A DNA stretch of 6,155 nucleotides from Candidatus Cloacimonadota bacterium. GTDB lineage: Bacteria > Cloacimonadota > Cloacimonadia > Cloacimonadales > TCS61. The DNA is taken from the NCBI GenBank assembly GCA_018654125.1, contig JABIME010000188.1, forward strand, positions 1 to 6,155. The letters are read 5' to 3'. Under the pieces are notes generated by a model. The model saw only the letters and a program-made list of their open reading frames with translations. It did not search any database and had not been told where the DNA came from. Shown in pieces: positions 5,307 through 6,155 of the stretch. Made by a program: the position numbers and the translations under genes. How positions within the stretch are numbered: the first letter of the stretch is position 1; each line of letters opens with the position of its first letter.

Positions 5307-6116
5307 TTAATCTCCTTTAGTTGGGCTACAATAGTAGCCTTTTTTAACTCGTTCTAACATATTTAGCGATATTAATTTCCGAAGCAAATCCCGAAGTGTG
5401 CTGTATTTGGAATTATCATAATTCGGAATCATTTTTTTAAACCAAGTGACATATACAACCTCACCTGGGGTGAGCTCTTTCAGCTTTTTTTCAAAAATTT
5501 TAATAATCTCTATTGATTTAGATTGTCCATCATGAAGCTCTTTAGCTAGAGAACACTGATCTTGAGAATAATAAGCACGACCGGTAGATGTAATTTTTAA
5601 GGGATTCAGTTTTTTCTCAATCTTCCATCTGCGAATCGTTTCCCGAGGAACTTTTGCAAGAGTTGAAAATGATGTGGTAGGAAGGAGCAGCTCAATAGTT
5701 ATAAATTCACCGCTCTCCACCACGTAATAGTTTGGTGGCAGATCTTGAAATGGTATGGAGATTTCTGAATTATACTGCAACCTTATTGTATTATCGGTAT
5801 AATTTAAAATAGAGACTCCTAACTCTCCATCTACAAAAGGAAAAACAGTAAGGTTACCATTATTATAATCTTTAATAATAAGATTCCCGGCTCTGTATTC
5901 TGAATAATTTTCGCAGTTCATTTTGCCACCACCAAGTATGCAATATCTTCCTGCAAGCTGCATAATGATGACTGTTGAATTAGTGAGATTATCTAAATCC
6001 AATGTCTTAAAACCAGAACCAGCAAAATGACAACCTCCTGACTCATGATCTCTAATTTCGTATAATACTTTACTATTTTTAGATCTTCTTATTACTTTTG
6101 CTTCATATATTTTCAT
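5307..6116 (-). CDS. Putative DNA-binding regulator: MerR/excisionase-like HTH plus C-terminal winged-helix-like segment
   Basis: A 269-residue protein when started at ATG 6116. Residues 1-145 look beta-rich (short strands separated by Gly/Asn turns) and match no family I recognise. Residues about 149-193 read as a MerR/excisionase-type helix-turn-helix: FSTLAKVPRETIRRWKIEKK (150-169), then GRAYYSQDQ (179-187), the usual TIRRW recognition helix and wing. Residues about 215-262 (TPGEVVYVTWFKK at 216-228, STLRDLLRKLISLNMLERV at 239-257, then KKGYY) resemble a winged-helix fold. It heads the repeat-protein operon and its stop is one nt from the next ATG, so it may regulate that operon or act in the same process. 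Start uncertain: ATG 6143 (278 residues) has GGAG only three nt away, and the frame is open to the window edge, so the gene could even begin outside. Could be a regulator, an excisionase-like factor or a replication initiator. Confidence 0.72.
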   Translation of the reverse strand: MKIYEAKVIRRSKNSKVLYEIRDHESGGCHFAGSGFKTLDLDNLTNSTVIIMQLAGRYCILGGGKMNCENYSEYRAGNLIIKDYNNGNLTVFPFVDGELGVSILNYTDNTIRLQYNSEISIPFQDLPPNYYVVESGEFITIELLLPTTSFSTLAKVPRETIRRWKIEKKLNPLKITSTGRAYYSQDQCSLAKELHDGQSKSIEIIKIFEKKLKELTPGEVVYVTWFKKMIPNYDNSKYSTLRDLLRKLISLNMLERVKKGYYCSPTKGD

Positions 6117-6155
6117 GGTTTTCATCCATATCAACAAATTCATATTCTCCAGCGA
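6103..6155 (-). CDS. Possible C-terminal end of an upstream gene
   Basis: A minus-strand frame open from the window edge ends at TGA 6105-6103, with the last residues AGEYEFVDMDENHENI. The acidic, complex composition looks like coding sequence, and a 14-nt overlap with ATG 6116 would match the tight packing of this operon. With 17 codons visible this is weak, and it competes with the possibility that the downstream gene's own frame runs through this stretch. Confidence 0.35.
   Translation of the reverse strand, partial: AGEYEFVDMDENHENI

Noticed and set aside
1..6155. CRISPR array, tRNA/rRNA, insertion-sequence ends, toxin-antitoxin pair
   Set aside because: I looked on both strands and saw no regularly spaced repeats, cloverleaf, terminal inverted repeats flanking a transposase, or recognisable toxin or antitoxin family.

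Overview
This is an AT-rich window in which every gene I can support reads on the minus strand, so it is described in transcription order, from the right edge to the left. Start codons are ATG, nearly every gene has a recognisable GGAG/AGGAGG ribosome binding site, and genes are packed end to end (1-nt gaps or 4-14 nt overlaps). That fits a bacterium with canonical Shine-Dalgarno initiation, or its phage or integrative element. I cannot name a lineage. The gene content (a phage-type RecA-fold ATPase coupled to a RecB/Cas4-type nuclease, a DNA-binding regulator and unrecognised proteins) suggests a prophage or other mobile element. I see no integrase, att site, tRNA, structural phage gene or CRISPR array.

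Region 1 (about 6155-1674) is one probable operon of four complete genes after a possible gene tail at the right edge. The first complete gene (6116-5307) encodes a likely DNA-binding protein with a MerR/excisionase-like helix-turn-helix and a C-terminal winged-helix-like segment. The next three (5305-4355, 4362-2596, 2594-1674) are unrecognised, but they are related to each other. Together they carry four copies of one module: one in the first, two in the middle and one in the last. Across an 83-residue core the four copies align by eye without a gap.

Region 2 (1673-1360) is a 314-nt intergenic stretch. It holds a strong minus-strand intrinsic terminator, a sequence upstream that could pair with the terminator's 5' arm as an antiterminator, a possible 15-codon leader ORF, and a weak candidate promoter after the terminator. 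It separates the repeat-protein operon from the recombination genes, and base composition also changes here.

Region 3 (1359-1) is a translationally coupled pair: a Sak4-like/AAA_24-type ATPase and, overlapping it by 4 nt, the N-terminal part of a PD-(D/E)XK exonuclease cut by the window edge just at its active-site lysine. Such pairs are typical of phage homologous recombination or DNA repair modules.

The least described item is the repeat-protein family. The next most interesting is the possible attenuation control between it and the recombination pair.
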